Source of the DNA: Pontibacter cellulosilyticus | Lineage (GTDB): Bacteria > Bacteroidota > Bacteroidia > Cytophagales > Hymenobacteraceae | Direction: 5' to 3' | Assembly: GCF_014306105.1 (NCBI RefSeq) | Contig: NZ_JACRVF010000001.1 | Span: 1-64,000 of the forward strand | Length of the DNA: 64,000 nt | Shown here: positions 1 to 9,163 of the stretch, in pieces | Position numbering within the stretch: position 1 is the stretch's first letter | Layout: each line of letters opens with the position of its first letter | Made by a program: the position numbers and the translations under genes | Notes under the pieces: model-generated | Told to the model about the DNA's origin: nothing | The model's database searches: none | Seen by the model: the letters and a program-made list of their open reading frames with translations, nothing else

Positions 1-82
1 GTACACACGTTACTAAAGTGAGCAGGAGGGCAAGAAAGGCCCGGCTAGCTCTCTTATTTGCATAAGAGGTTAGTGCATTCAT
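1..82 (-). CDS. N-terminus of a secreted protein, cut by window edge
   Basis: From an ATG at 82 there are 27 codons running to the window start without a stop. The N-terminus is short and basic (MNALTSYANKRASR) and is followed by a hydrophobic run (AFLALLLTLVTCV), the form of a Sec signal peptide. A Cys follows the core, but LVT-C is a weak lipobox, so lipoprotein status is open. The rest of the gene is outside the window and the function cannot be named. It shares the strand of the polysaccharide cluster but lies about 560 bases beyond it, so I infer a separate transcript. Confidence 0.55.
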   Translation of the reverse strand, partial: MNALTSYANKRASRAFLALLLTLVTCV

Positions 83-641
83 CTTTTTTGGCTAAAAGTT
101 GAAAATTTGACTTTACTAATAATTTGGAGTTTGATAGATGTCTTAATTCTGTTGGCGCATCCTTAAGACTGTGCTATAAACCTTTCTACAATTGCTTTCT
201 TTTAGGTTGTGTGGCTAAGCGATTCATATATAAGTTGTTGCAAATATAATGGGGAATTTTTTACAAATGCTAATATTTTATTCAGAAATCTAAAAAAAAT
301 TATAGATGTCAAAAATAATACTATTATCTGTATGGCATAAAATGCCTTTTTTGATGTAAAAATAAAGATTGCATGCGTACGGTTATATCTATAAAAGGTT
401 ATTATGCTTGGTAAAGTTATATATGTTGATGTTATTAATTTGCGGGTTAACACTTGTTTTTCTTTAGTGAAAAAAAGACACAAAAGCACACCAAGTTGGA
501 ACTTTTAGGTATGAGAGAAATGCGCCATGTGGAGGAGATAATATAGGAATATTGTTATACTGCTATATCTGTCATTAATTCAGTACAACCATTTATTGGA
601 AGAGCATATAATTTCTCTATTATAATTTTATCGGTAGGTTG
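83..641. other. AT-rich intergenic region
   Basis: This stretch separates the last gene of the polysaccharide operon from the cut secreted-protein gene. It is very AT-rich. I see no convincing gene, no TAnnTTTG box facing the cut gene, and only a weak hairpin (AAAAG...CTTTT around 482-507). The one open frame, 202-489 minus, has no recognisable features. Confidence 0.5.
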
Positions 642-1895
642 TTAGTTATTGATAGGACCTATAGTTATGTTGTTGCTCTTCAGTTTATTAAGCCATAATC
701 TGTATTCTTCTTTCTCATGAGCCTGTGTGATTGTACCGTCTAGTAACACATTTTCATAAGTAGCTGCCGCCACAAAAGTACTGTCTAAAATATCGTTTCG
801 CCAGGTTCCGGTTTGGCCCATGGTGCCCAACACATTATGGTGCATAGCGTTATTATATGTAGAGTTGAGTTTGTAATAGTCCTTGGCCCAAATACCACCC
901 GACCAGCATTGGAAAAGAGACCCATCTTCAAATCTGGCAGACACAATGGCTCTGTTCTGATACATTTCAATATTGTTACCACCTGCAATGCCCAAGCAGT
1001 AATTACCAAGACCCACAAGTTGATTATCGTAGACTTTTAAATATGCAGTGGCCATGGTAGAATCAGTACCAGGAGAGTCAGTGATAATGCCGCCACCAGT
1101 GTACTTTTTCTCATTAGCTGGAAAAGGGAAGGCTCCCTGTATGTAATTGTTATGGATTCTGATAGGAGAGGTGGCAGTTCCCCGAGAGTTATAAATATTA
1201 ATATTATCCTCTACAGCAGACTTATTAGGTTCGTTTACTACTTCGTTCCATGCTATTTCTATATGCGGTACTTCTCCTCGGTAGTTAAACTGCACAAACT
1301 GAACAATGGCCAATCCATCATAAACTCTACCATCAATATTGCGCACCTTATTATACTTAATTTTAACAGTATTTGCAGGAGTACCGTCTCCCACGTATTG
1401 CACCCCAAGATAGATGCCAGCAGTGCTCTGTAATAAGCAGTTCTCAATAACTATATTCCTAAAGACATCTACATTTAAAAAGCGGCGGGGTTTTTTATAG
1501 TCAGAGTATGGGGTGGGGGTAATTCCATAACCTTCTGTATTGCGAACAGTGATATTAGCGCCATAACCCACTGAACGAATTAATGGACCGGCGCCTCTTA
1601 TAACAGCATTTTCAATGATAACAGGTTCCTTTGTGCGTATGTCTATGGCAGGCACATCAGCATCTTTAGATTCCCACTTACCAGTATAGGTACCGCCATG
1701 TTTGATAATCAGTGGCCCCTGAAAACCTTGTTCTGCTGTATGCGGAGACACCTGCATTGCTTTAAACAAAGCAACTGCAGAAAAAAGTAACAGCAGGGTA
1801 AGTATAAAAAGTAAAAGCCGTTGCCCGGTACGCTTGTGGTTACCGGGAACGGCAAAGTATAAACTCTTTATATTTCCAAAGTATGTATAGGTCAT
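642..1895 (-). CDS. membrane-anchored parallel beta-helix protein of the exopolysaccharide operon
   Basis: 417 residues. A basic N-terminus precedes one membrane helix at about 26-44; the rest is predicted outside the cytoplasm. From about residue 60 on the sequence has the short, Asn/Gly/Val-rich strand-turn pattern of right-handed beta-helix proteins (for example ENAVIRGAG, ITVRNTEGYG, IVIENCLLQS, IRIHNNYIQG). That fold is typical of polysaccharide lyases, epimerases and depolymerases, so I infer that it acts on the polymer made by this operon, perhaps trimming or modifying it at the membrane. No catalytic residues can be assigned by eye. It is the last gene of the operon and its start overlaps the preceding GT2 stop by 4 bases (ATGA), so translation is probably coupled. 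Confidence 0.7.
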   Translation of the reverse strand: MTYTYFGNIKSLYFAVPGNHKRTGQRLLLFILTLLLLFSAVALFKAMQVSPHTAEQGFQGPLIIKHGGTYTGKWESKDADVPAIDIRTKEPVIIENAVIRGAGPLIRSVGYGANITVRNTEGYGITPTPYSDYKKPRRFLNVDVFRNIVIENCLLQSTAGIYLGVQYVGDGTPANTVKIKYNKVRNIDGRVYDGLAIVQFVQFNYRGEVPHIEIAWNEVVNEPNKSAVEDNINIYNSRGTATSPIRIHNNYIQGAFPFPANEKKYTGGGIITDSPGTDSTMATAYLKVYDNQLVGLGNYCLGIAGGNNIEMYQNRAIVSARFEDGSLFQCWSGGIWAKDYYKLNSTYNNAMHHNVLGTMGQTGTWRNDILDSTFVAAATYENVLLDGTITQAHEKEEYRLWLNKLKSNNITIGPINN

Positions 1896-2731
1896 TTTAG
1901 GATATACCCGAAAATGCGCCTTGCATAGCCGTTGGCTAAATAATACGGTATGTAAGGGCTTGGGCAGTTTTTAAGGGTAAAACGAGTAAAGTCGCGAAGG
2001 TTACCGCCTCCTTTTATATCGAAAAGGTGGTTGTAAAAATTTTTGATAGACTTAGACTGCCTGTTTTTGCGCTCCCCGCTTTCTTCAGGGTAAGTATAAA
2101 GTTTTGCGTCGTAGTTGCAGTACAACTCAAAGCCATTGCGCAGAGCTGTATGAGTGAAATCATAGTCAGCTACATAATGAGGGAAGTTATCCTGGTCCAG
2201 TAAACCGATTTTCTCAAAAACGGCTCTTGGTACAAGGAGTCCTCGGCCTGGTAACTGTGATACCAGATGGATGCCAACCTGCTTTTCTTTGGGTAATTCC
2301 TGTAGCAGGTAGCGCACTTTGTTTAGCTTGAAGTCGATGATCTCACCACCAAAAGCAGGCTCGCGGGTAGCTGCGTCCATTTCTAATGCACCAAGTATGG
2401 CATTTGGCTTCTGTGCCATCCATTTATAGGTGCTTTCGATAAAATCAGGAGCAGCCTCTAAATCGTTGTTCAGTGTCATAATGTACTCTGCGCCATGCTG
2501 TAGCGCATACTTAATGCCCATGTTTACACTGGCTGTCCAGAACAGGCCTCCGTCCCCAAACAACACATCTACCTCCGGAAACTCCTTTGCCAGCATATCG
2601 GCAGTTCCATCAGTAGATCCGTCATCTACAACTATAACTTTGAAAGAAGTATTTGTCTGCTTACGCAGCGATAAGAGGCATTCTTTTGTGAAGTGCTTTC
2701 TGTTAAAAACAGGTATAACTATATATATCAT
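1892..2731 (-). CDS. GT2 family glycosyltransferase
   Basis: 279 residues with the GT-A fold signature: N-terminal IVIPVFNR, the nucleotide-binding VVDDGSTDGT at about 34-43, and TLNNDLEA near residue 86-93 in place of a DxD metal site. The later WTASVNMGIKYAL and VADYDFTHTALRNG segments resemble rhamnosyl/galactosyl-type transferases of GT2. It has no membrane helix, so it should act at the cytoplasmic face and add one sugar to the lipid-linked repeat unit; donor and acceptor cannot be read from sequence. It lies 11 bases downstream of a GT4 gene and overlaps the beta-helix gene by 4 bases. Confidence 0.85.
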   Translation of the reverse strand: MIYIVIPVFNRKHFTKECLLSLRKQTNTSFKVIVVDDGSTDGTADMLAKEFPEVDVLFGDGGLFWTASVNMGIKYALQHGAEYIMTLNNDLEAAPDFIESTYKWMAQKPNAILGALEMDAATREPAFGGEIIDFKLNKVRYLLQELPKEKQVGIHLVSQLPGRGLLVPRAVFEKIGLLDQDNFPHYVADYDFTHTALRNGFELYCNYDAKLYTYPEESGERKNRQSKSIKNFYNHLFDIKGGGNLRDFTRFTLKNCPSPYIPYYLANGYARRIFGYILK

Positions 2732-2742
2732 GGGTGTAAGGG

Positions 2743-3990
2743 CTAATATGTAACAGAGAGTTTTACAGTATCTGCTAAAGTATACTTGTTGTAGAACTCG
2801 TTGATATGTTTTGTTTTTACGGGCCAGGTTTGGGATTTAGAAAAGGTATAACCGTTTCTGCCCATCTGTACCCGCAGTTCTGGGTTATAGTAAAGTTGCT
2901 CCACTGCTTTTGCCAGTCGATCAACTGTTTCTTCGGGTGTTGTTACGGAAATTTTGATGCCAGCGTTATCAGGCACCAGATTTTTACCGCCGTGCAGGTC
3001 CAGCGTAAGTATGGGCAGTCCGTAGGCCATCGACTCTAAGAACTGTGCTGCAGAAGAGTCGCGGAGGCTGCAGAACATAAACAGGTCGCTTTTGGTATAA
3101 GCGCGCTTTACCTCATCCCACGGCACCTGGCCTTTCCAGTCTACTTTGTTTTGCAGGTTATACTTTTGGATTAATTCCGGGACCAAGTCGTGCATGTGGC
3201 CATCGCCAAGTATGGTTAGCTTGAATGGTACATCCGGACTTACCTTGCTTAGTGCCTCCAGCACCAATGGCAGGCCTTTACGCGCAAACAGGCGACCAAC
3301 CCAAAGTATTTTAAGTTCCTCAGTAGGTGGTCTTTCCGGGTAAGCTTCCGGGTAAAAGCTCTCGGGAAGGCTAGTGTCCAGGAACATCTGCGGGTTGAGG
3401 GCTCCATTGTCGCGGGCCATATTGTAAGTGTCCTCATTAGTGGTAAGCACCAGCGAGGAATTGCGCATGGTTTTACGGAAGTCAGGGTTAACCCGCAGCA
3501 GCAACTTACTTATCCAGGAACGGATTACTTCTGTTTTCCACCAGCCATAGAAATATTTCTTGAAAGCTCTGGGTGCTTCCTGTCCGCCGCCGGCAGGTCC
3601 AAAAATCAATGGCTTGTTCAATCGCCAAAGTGCAGTGCCAAGTTGCAGACTTCCGATGGTTACGTGGTGCACCAGGTCAAAATTGATCTGCTTGTCCAGC
3701 TCTTTTGCTTTTTTATAAGCTTGCTGCTGCCAATAGAGGTAGTGTGGGTAAAAACCCAAATGGTATTCAAACAGCTTATCCACTAGTTTCGGTACCTCAA
3801 CAAACACAATGTGCAGGTTAGGCATGTTAAGCTTCTCTACTTCCTTCTCAATGCTGGCTTTTCCTTCTACCGTAGTCAGGCACCATACTTCGTGTCCAAG
3901 CTTGGCAGTGTTCAAAGCCCAGTTCCAGCCGTTGCCCAGTTCAGTTCCTCGGTTCGGTTCGCAGGCATATGCTGATAAGAGTAGTTTCAT
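2743..3990 (-). CDS. GT4 family glycosyltransferase
   Basis: 415 residues with the two Rossmann-like halves of GT-B enzymes. The N-terminal half has LLSAYACEPNRGTELGNGW and FGPAGGGQEAP; the C-terminal half opens with ILWVGRLFARKGLPLVLEAL, and carries the donor-binding region with SSAAQFLESMAYGLPILTLD, matching the E-x7-E region of GT4 enzymes. It is expected to be a soluble retaining transferase that extends the lipid-linked oligosaccharide. It is spaced 12 bases from the preceding HlpA-like transferase and 11 from the next GT2 gene, so it is part of one tight transcript. Confidence 0.85.
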   Translation of the reverse strand: MKLLLSAYACEPNRGTELGNGWNWALNTAKLGHEVWCLTTVEGKASIEKEVEKLNMPNLHIVFVEVPKLVDKLFEYHLGFYPHYLYWQQQAYKKAKELDKQINFDLVHHVTIGSLQLGTALWRLNKPLIFGPAGGGQEAPRAFKKYFYGWWKTEVIRSWISKLLLRVNPDFRKTMRNSSLVLTTNEDTYNMARDNGALNPQMFLDTSLPESFYPEAYPERPPTEELKILWVGRLFARKGLPLVLEALSKVSPDVPFKLTILGDGHMHDLVPELIQKYNLQNKVDWKGQVPWDEVKRAYTKSDLFMFCSLRDSSAAQFLESMAYGLPILTLDLHGGKNLVPDNAGIKISVTTPEETVDRLAKAVEQLYYNPELRVQMGRNGYTFSKSQTWPVKTKHINEFYNKYTLADTVKLSVTY

Positions 3991-4002
3991 GGTAAGGGTA
4001 TT

Positions 4003-4938
4003 TTAGAGGCTAAAACTAAACAGGGCCTTCAGTTTAGCGCTTACTTTGTTCTTGATCAGGTAATTAAAGTTTCTTCTGTCTGATTCCATATCGCGGAGCA
4101 CAAACCGTGGGTGGCGCAGCGGAAATGCAATTTCCTGCTCTGGCACAAAGGCATTCTTATCATGGAGGTTAAAGGTATGGGTAGCATCCTCGCCAAAGCC
4201 AATGTTGCGCACCAGGTTTACTTCTGGTATCACACACAGGCCAGAGTTGCTGTATACAGTAAACTCCCACTGGTAGTCCCACACGTCACCTTTGTTAATG
4301 TTAGCATACGTTTTCTCCAGTTGGCCCAGTCGGTACTTTTCCTCCAATTTGTTCAGGAAGATGCCGTTTAAATAGCCTTTCTCCTTCAGCTCTTTATAAG
4401 TTGGAATGTTGAAGTCGAAAAGCTGCCAGGCACGGCGCCAGGTAGCCCAACCCCAAGCGTTTACCTTATCAGAGAAGTAGTAGGAATAGTCGTTGTCGCG
4501 GCGCCAGCCATTAAGGTAGTTGTTGCCGCTGATGTGCATTACGCGGGTATCATACTTATACTTTTCCAGCACCTCCTGGCAAAACCAGAAAAAGCTCTTA
4601 GAGGGTACACAATCGTCTTCGAGTATAATGCCGGTTTCCTCGTTCTCGAAAAGCCAGGAGATAGAGGTGGAAGGGGCCACACCACAACCCAGGTTAGTCT
4701 CCTGAAAGAGTGTTTTTACTTCACAATCCCAGTCTACCTGCTCTACAATACGGCGTGTTTCGGCACATCGTTCGGCATCGGTGGGTACGTGGGGGCGCGG
4801 ACCGTCAGCGGCAACATAAAGCTTCTTGGGCTTTACCTGTCGTATGCGATCAAAAACTTTCTGTGTTGTGTTGGCTCTGTTAAATATGATCAGCAACACC
4901 GGAGTGTGCAAAGGTTCGTTTGGAGTAGAAGTACTCAT
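4003..4938 (-). CDS. glycosyltransferase of the GNT-I/HlpA-like GT-A type
   Basis: 311 residues. PVLLIIFNRANTTQKVFDRI at the N-terminus, LYVAADGPRP near residue 40, and ILEDDCVPS near 105-113 (the EDD metal site) match the GNT-I-like group that genome annotations often call hemolytic protein HlpA-like. The segment NAWGWATWRRAWQLFD is typical of this group. The name HlpA is historical; the fold and the operon context argue for a sugar transferase. No signal peptide or membrane helix is visible. It lies between the polymerase/ligase gene and a GT4 gene with short gaps. Confidence 0.75.
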   Translation of the reverse strand: MSTSTPNEPLHTPVLLIIFNRANTTQKVFDRIRQVKPKKLYVAADGPRPHVPTDAERCAETRRIVEQVDWDCEVKTLFQETNLGCGVAPSTSISWLFENEETGIILEDDCVPSKSFFWFCQEVLEKYKYDTRVMHISGNNYLNGWRRDNDYSYYFSDKVNAWGWATWRRAWQLFDFNIPTYKELKEKGYLNGIFLNKLEEKYRLGQLEKTYANINKGDVWDYQWEFTVYSNSGLCVIPEVNLVRNIGFGEDATHTFNLHDKNAFVPEQEIAFPLRHPRFVLRDMESDRRNFNYLIKNKVSAKLKALFSFSL

Positions 4939-4999
4939 ACTTGTTATAAGGGTTTATATAGGATAGTACTGCTCTTTCTAAAATGTGGTTTTGTATGAT

Positions 5000-6301
5000 T
5001 TATACAGAATTCAATATTTTTTGCATGTTTAGGCGGCGAGCCTTCATACGCATCCCGGATTTTTGAATAAATGTTTGGTAAGTGACTTTTTCCTCCTCTA
5101 TTGCGGCAATAGCCCAACCAAGCACACCATAAAAGAAAACAGGCAGCACGTATGAAATACCAAAGATGAACCCACTGCTTAAAAATGAGACAAGTATAAT
5201 CTGATTGATTGTGAGCACACGCATACGCATGGCCTTGACAATAGGGTAGAGGCTAATGAGTAAAAAAAGAATGAAACCGATGAAGCCTGCATAGAATAGG
5301 ATCTCAACATAAAAGCTATGGAAGTGATGTCCATTTCCGTCTTCAAATACGGGTGCATCTATATCGTCGCGGTAAAACTGGATAGGGAGCTCAAATCCTT
5401 CGAATCGCATACCCAGCATAAAATGCTCCTGTATAAATGGCAAATACGACAGCCATTGCTGGTAACGCCAACCACCGGTTCCCTGACTTTCGAAGTTTTC
5501 TATATCTGAAAAGCTCTCTTGTACCTTTTCTATGATTTCGGGGTGTATAGATAGAATAAAGCCACTCGCAACTACTCCAAGCACACCCACTATAGTACCG
5601 ATAGGCAACAGCTTCGTAAGAAAGTTAATGGGCTTATCCGTTTTAAACTGTATAAAGAAGTAATAAACAATCAGCACGAAGGCAGTAGAGATCCATACGG
5701 TTCTGTGCTGAAAGAAAAAGATGGCAAAGAGCATAAAAAATGCCATAAAGAGGCTGGCGAACTTGCTCTTATAGAAGTAGTTGCTTAAGAAGTATAAAAA
5801 TGGCACTACCAGCATGTACACTGAGTTGGAATATACGCCCCGCTCATGGTTAGTAAAAGCAGATATACTAAGTGTGTGCGGGTTTATAAGAAGAACATTG
5901 AGCCAAAACCCTGCAAGTATAAACCATACTACATGCTTTGTTTTCAGGTGGTAATTCGCCTTATAAAAAGTATAAACAAAGTAGGTGTAGGTGAAAATAA
6001 GCACCTTTACAAACACGTGCGGGTACACCATAAAAGAACCATACACATACTTCGATTCGAAAACAAGAGCCGCTATGTACAATAGCAACATAAAGAAAGC
6101 AAACCGCATGTATTTTGACATCCTGTTAAAGAACAGGATGCAGTACAGCATAGAAAAACCTGCCATACCCTTTAAAAGCATGTTCTGTATTAATCCTTGC
6201 TGCAAAGGGTTGTCAGGTGCCATCAACTCCACAAACATCTGATCCATCAGCATGATGAGAGCGAGTGGTATTATAAACAGGAAAGTATAATTCAGCTTCA
6301 T
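5000..6301 (-). CDS. O-antigen ligase/polymerase-like membrane protein (Wzy-type)
   Basis: 433 residues, nearly all hydrophobic, with roughly ten to twelve membrane helices and one larger loop at about residues 255-345. That loop holds GTGGWRYQQWLSYLPFI and NGHHFHSFYVEILFYAG, which fit the large periplasmic loop of the O-antigen ligase/Wzy family, where conserved Arg and His residues are needed. In a cluster with a Wzx-like flippase, Wza-like exporter and Wzc-like kinase, a repeat-unit polymerase is the best reading; a ligase cannot be excluded because the two share the fold. It is 12 bases downstream of a GT4 gene. Confidence 0.75.
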   Translation of the reverse strand: MKLNYTFLFIIPLALIMLMDQMFVELMAPDNPLQQGLIQNMLLKGMAGFSMLYCILFFNRMSKYMRFAFFMLLLYIAALVFESKYVYGSFMVYPHVFVKVLIFTYTYFVYTFYKANYHLKTKHVVWFILAGFWLNVLLINPHTLSISAFTNHERGVYSNSVYMLVVPFLYFLSNYFYKSKFASLFMAFFMLFAIFFFQHRTVWISTAFVLIVYYFFIQFKTDKPINFLTKLLPIGTIVGVLGVVASGFILSIHPEIIEKVQESFSDIENFESQGTGGWRYQQWLSYLPFIQEHFMLGMRFEGFELPIQFYRDDIDAPVFEDGNGHHFHSFYVEILFYAGFIGFILFLLISLYPIVKAMRMRVLTINQIILVSFLSSGFIFGISYVLPVFFYGVLGWAIAAIEEEKVTYQTFIQKSGMRMKARRLNMQKILNSV

Positions 6302-6313
6302 AACAGAACTGTT

Positions 6314-7540
6314 TTAAGCCCGCATAATGCTTCTGCTATCCGCTACATGTTCTTTGTCTTGTAGGGGTGAAAGCGGTTTTTCTAATATTTCTGAATAATA
6401 TGCAAGGTGTTGATCCACAATTACTTCTTCAGAATAATTGTTGCGGGCAAAAGTGTAGGCCTGCTGTGCCAACTGCTTGCAAAGCATGTTATCTTCTATC
6501 AGTTTGAGTATTGCTTCTGAAATCTTCTGTGGCAAATTGATATCGCAGAGTAGGCCGGCATTGCCACCATCCAACAAGATTGGTACATATCCGCTGTCTT
6601 TACCTCCGATTACAGGCGTTCGGGCAATCATTGCCTCAAGCAATACCATTCCGAAAGATTCTTCCCGGGCAGGGTGCAGGAGCAGCCTGGCGTGGCTGAT
6701 CTCGTGCAGTACCTCATCATAAGACTGTACGCCCATAAATTTTACGCCGTCTTCTAAGCCTTGCTCTCGTGCATACTGTTGTGCAGCCCCTTCTGGCTCC
6801 ATACCGGCACCTAAAAGGTGGTACTCCAACTCAGGGTGCTTTTTCCTTACTAATGCGAAAGCATGTAAAGCTGTGCTAATATTTTTTCGATGCGTAAAAC
6901 CCATCCCCACCGATACAATGTGGTTGCTTTTCTGCACAGGAACCTTGAGCTGGTCCTCGAGTTCGGCTGGATAGAAATTATTTATGATACGAGTTTTCTT
7001 CTTGGTACTGTTGTCCAGCATATTATAAGTATAGCTGGAGTTTGCGATCAGGTGCTTTGCTTTGGTAACCACAATGTAGTTTATGGCCCAACGCACTAAC
7101 CTGAAAATGTCCTTGTGTTGGAATAGAATCTGTAACGCCACATCGTGCAGGCCAACTGCTGTTGGAATTCCTGTGCGAAGGGCAGCCCAAGAATACTCAT
7201 AAGACCAGAAAGCGCTTATAAAATCAGATGGGTGTTGCTCTATCAGCCGCTGAAGCTCTTTTACTTCGAACTGAAAAAAGCGACGGCCAGGCTGTGGACG
7301 TTGAGGCGCAATACAGACCTTCAGGTGCTTGCCTTCAAAAACCATTGCTTCCTCTATGAAGGGAGAATTTGTGTAAGCTATCACATTAAAGCCACGGTGC
7401 AGCAATGCATTGATAAAATGCGTTGGCAGTGGAAATGTATTTGTTTCCGGTAAGTTCTGTTCCTTAAGCTCCCAGTCGAGCAGTCTCAGGTCTATAGGTC
7501 CACAAACCCCTATGGTAAGTTTCTTATTCATACTTCTCAT
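6314..7540 (-). CDS. GT4 family glycosyltransferase
   Basis: 408 residues. The N-terminal half begins LTIGVCGPIDLRLLDWE; the C-terminal half has IVSVGMGFTHRKNISTALHA, a donor-binding loop HPAREESFGMVLLEAMIART with the E-x7-E pattern, and PVIGGKDSGYVPILLDGG, all classic for GT4. The frame opens MRSMNKK; the first ATG overlaps the flippase stop by 4 bases (ATGA), which favours it, but the second ATG at 7531 is also possible. It is probably a cytoplasmic retaining transferase that adds a sugar to the lipid-linked unit before flipping. Confidence 0.85.
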   Translation of the reverse strand: MRSMNKKLTIGVCGPIDLRLLDWELKEQNLPETNTFPLPTHFINALLHRGFNVIAYTNSPFIEEAMVFEGKHLKVCIAPQRPQPGRRFFQFEVKELQRLIEQHPSDFISAFWSYEYSWAALRTGIPTAVGLHDVALQILFQHKDIFRLVRWAINYIVVTKAKHLIANSSYTYNMLDNSTKKKTRIINNFYPAELEDQLKVPVQKSNHIVSVGMGFTHRKNISTALHAFALVRKKHPELEYHLLGAGMEPEGAAQQYAREQGLEDGVKFMGVQSYDEVLHEISHARLLLHPAREESFGMVLLEAMIARTPVIGGKDSGYVPILLDGGNAGLLCDINLPQKISEAILKLIEDNMLCKQLAQQAYTFARNNYSEEVIVDQHLAYYSEILEKPLSPLQDKEHVADSRSIMRA

Positions 7541-9072
7541 ACTCCCTCCGGTTCTTGAATAATACTGTTTTTGTACTTTGATATAATGCGGCCCGTGAAG
7601 CTCGAAGTGTCCTCTTGAAGTCCCATTTTATTTAAAACAAGACTGATTTCTGATTTCAGTACTTTGTGTGGGTATAGCAGTGTGAATAACAGGAACAGTA
7701 TGCCGCACGCTGCTAACTGCATGGCAAATATTACCACAACAGGTAACTGCATCTCTCTTAAAAACAAGCTAAGCAAGTGCACTGCCACTGCTATCAGAGT
7801 GCCGTTTAAAACACCCGGTATATAACAACGCAACTGGTTTCTGAAGGATACACTCAGAATGCGCTTCATAGCGAACTGAAACAAGCCCATCCTGATAACC
7901 TCGCCGAAGAAAACTGCTGCGGCAAAGCCAACCAGACCATAACCCTTTAACAGCAGGAAAAGGCCAATCAGGACCACCATGTATACAATCGTGATCACGA
8001 TCTTCAGGTTAAGTTCTGCTTTTGCATCGCATACAATGCCCGAGAACATTGTGATAAAGCTAATTGGAATAGCTAAACTGAGTACCTGGAGTACTGGAAC
8101 AGCTTCTCCCCACTGTTCGCCCAGCACAATGCGCACCAGTTCTGGGGCAGCAACCAATATGCCCATACAAACCGGGATAAGCACAGCCGCCAACAAGGTA
8201 ATACTGGATAAGTATACTTTCCCTAGCTTCAGGACGTCGTTCTGCAGTTTACTAAAGGAAGGAAAGATAACTTTAGATATTGTACGGGTGATGTTATACA
8301 TGGGTAAGTTTACCAGCATGTGCGCTCTGGTGTATATACCTAGCTTATGCATGCCCAGCACTTTACCCACCAAAATGATGTGTAGTTGCGAGTAAATGTA
8401 CTCCAGCACACCCAAAAAAGACATTTTACTGCCATAGTTAAACAATGGCTTGTAAGCAGGCCAGTATAAGATCGGAAAAACAGAGTGGCGCACCATAAAA
8501 TATGAACCAATTGCAGTAAGCACTACCTGTGTTAAAGTAGCATACACTAAGCTCCAGAAGCCAAAACCCAGGTAGGCTAGCACTACACCTACTATCAAAT
8601 ATGATATGATGTAAGACGCAGTTTCTACAATTCCCATGGCTTTAAACCTCATTTCGCGCTGTAGTAAACTTAATGCTGTAGACGAGAAGCCGTTGATCAG
8701 AAACGAGAATGCCATAATCCTCACAATTGGAGCTACTTCTTCGTTTTCGAAAAACAGGGCGGCTGTAGGTGCCAGAAACCATACAACAACTGTAATAACT
8801 ACACCCAAAAGAACTGAAGTAGTAAAAGCAGCTCTGATGTTTTCTTTACTTAGCTCCTCTTTCTGGATAATTGCCTGGTTCAGACCCAAATTGGCGAAAT
8901 AGTTACCAAACCCGAGGATAACTGTGGCAAGGCTAACAAGACCAAACGCCTCCGGAGCCAGCAACCTTGCCATCACCGAAGTATAACCAATCTGCATAAC
9001 AGCATTGGCTACAGTGGAGGCGGTTGTCCATTTAAGTCCTGTAAATGCTCTAGAAGCTAATCCTTTACTCAT
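7537..9072 (-). CDS. polysaccharide flippase of the PST/WzxC type
   Basis: 511 residues with about twelve to fourteen membrane helices. The N-terminal GLKWTTASTVANAVMQIGY and VMARLLAPEAFGLVSLATVI segments, followed by a conserved inner helix pair with QREMRFKAMG, are typical of the MOP-superfamily lipopolysaccharide exporters of the WzxC/TuaB branch. It should move the undecaprenyl-linked repeat unit across the inner membrane. Its stop overlaps the GT4 start. A gap of 91 bases with a strong hairpin (9102-9130) separates it from the upstream kinase gene, the only sizeable break in the operon apart from the 61 bases after the HlpA-like gene. Confidence 0.88.
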   Translation of the reverse strand: MSKGLASRAFTGLKWTTASTVANAVMQIGYTSVMARLLAPEAFGLVSLATVILGFGNYFANLGLNQAIIQKEELSKENIRAAFTTSVLLGVVITVVVWFLAPTAALFFENEEVAPIVRIMAFSFLINGFSSTALSLLQREMRFKAMGIVETASYIISYLIVGVVLAYLGFGFWSLVYATLTQVVLTAIGSYFMVRHSVFPILYWPAYKPLFNYGSKMSFLGVLEYIYSQLHIILVGKVLGMHKLGIYTRAHMLVNLPMYNITRTISKVIFPSFSKLQNDVLKLGKVYLSSITLLAAVLIPVCMGILVAAPELVRIVLGEQWGEAVPVLQVLSLAIPISFITMFSGIVCDAKAELNLKIVITIVYMVVLIGLFLLLKGYGLVGFAAAVFFGEVIRMGLFQFAMKRILSVSFRNQLRCYIPGVLNGTLIAVAVHLLSLFLREMQLPVVVIFAMQLAACGILFLLFTLLYPHKVLKSEISLVLNKMGLQEDTSSFTGRIISKYKNSIIQEPEGV

Positions 9073-9101
9073 TCCAACAATTAAATTGCTTTTTATTATA
9101 A

Positions 9102-9130
9102 GCGCCCACCAACCTTAAGATGGTGGGCGC
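9102..9130 (-). terminator. hairpin between wzc-like and flippase genes
   Basis: Perfect 10-bp arms (GCGCCCACCA and TGGTGGGCGC) around a 9-base loop. On the transcribed strand the stem is followed by TTATAATAAAAAGC rather than a T run, so it looks more like a partial terminator, a processing site or an mRNA-stabilising stem within the operon than a full stop. Confidence 0.55.
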
Positions 9131-9163
9131 CCCATGTATGACCTAAGCTGTTAAAGTTCTTCG

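Noticed and set aside
202-489. 95-codon frame on the minus strand in the AT-rich left gap
   Set aside because: Composition is that of AT-rich DNA read as Phe/Ile/Leu/Tyr/Lys, no domain, no promoter or start context; most likely random.
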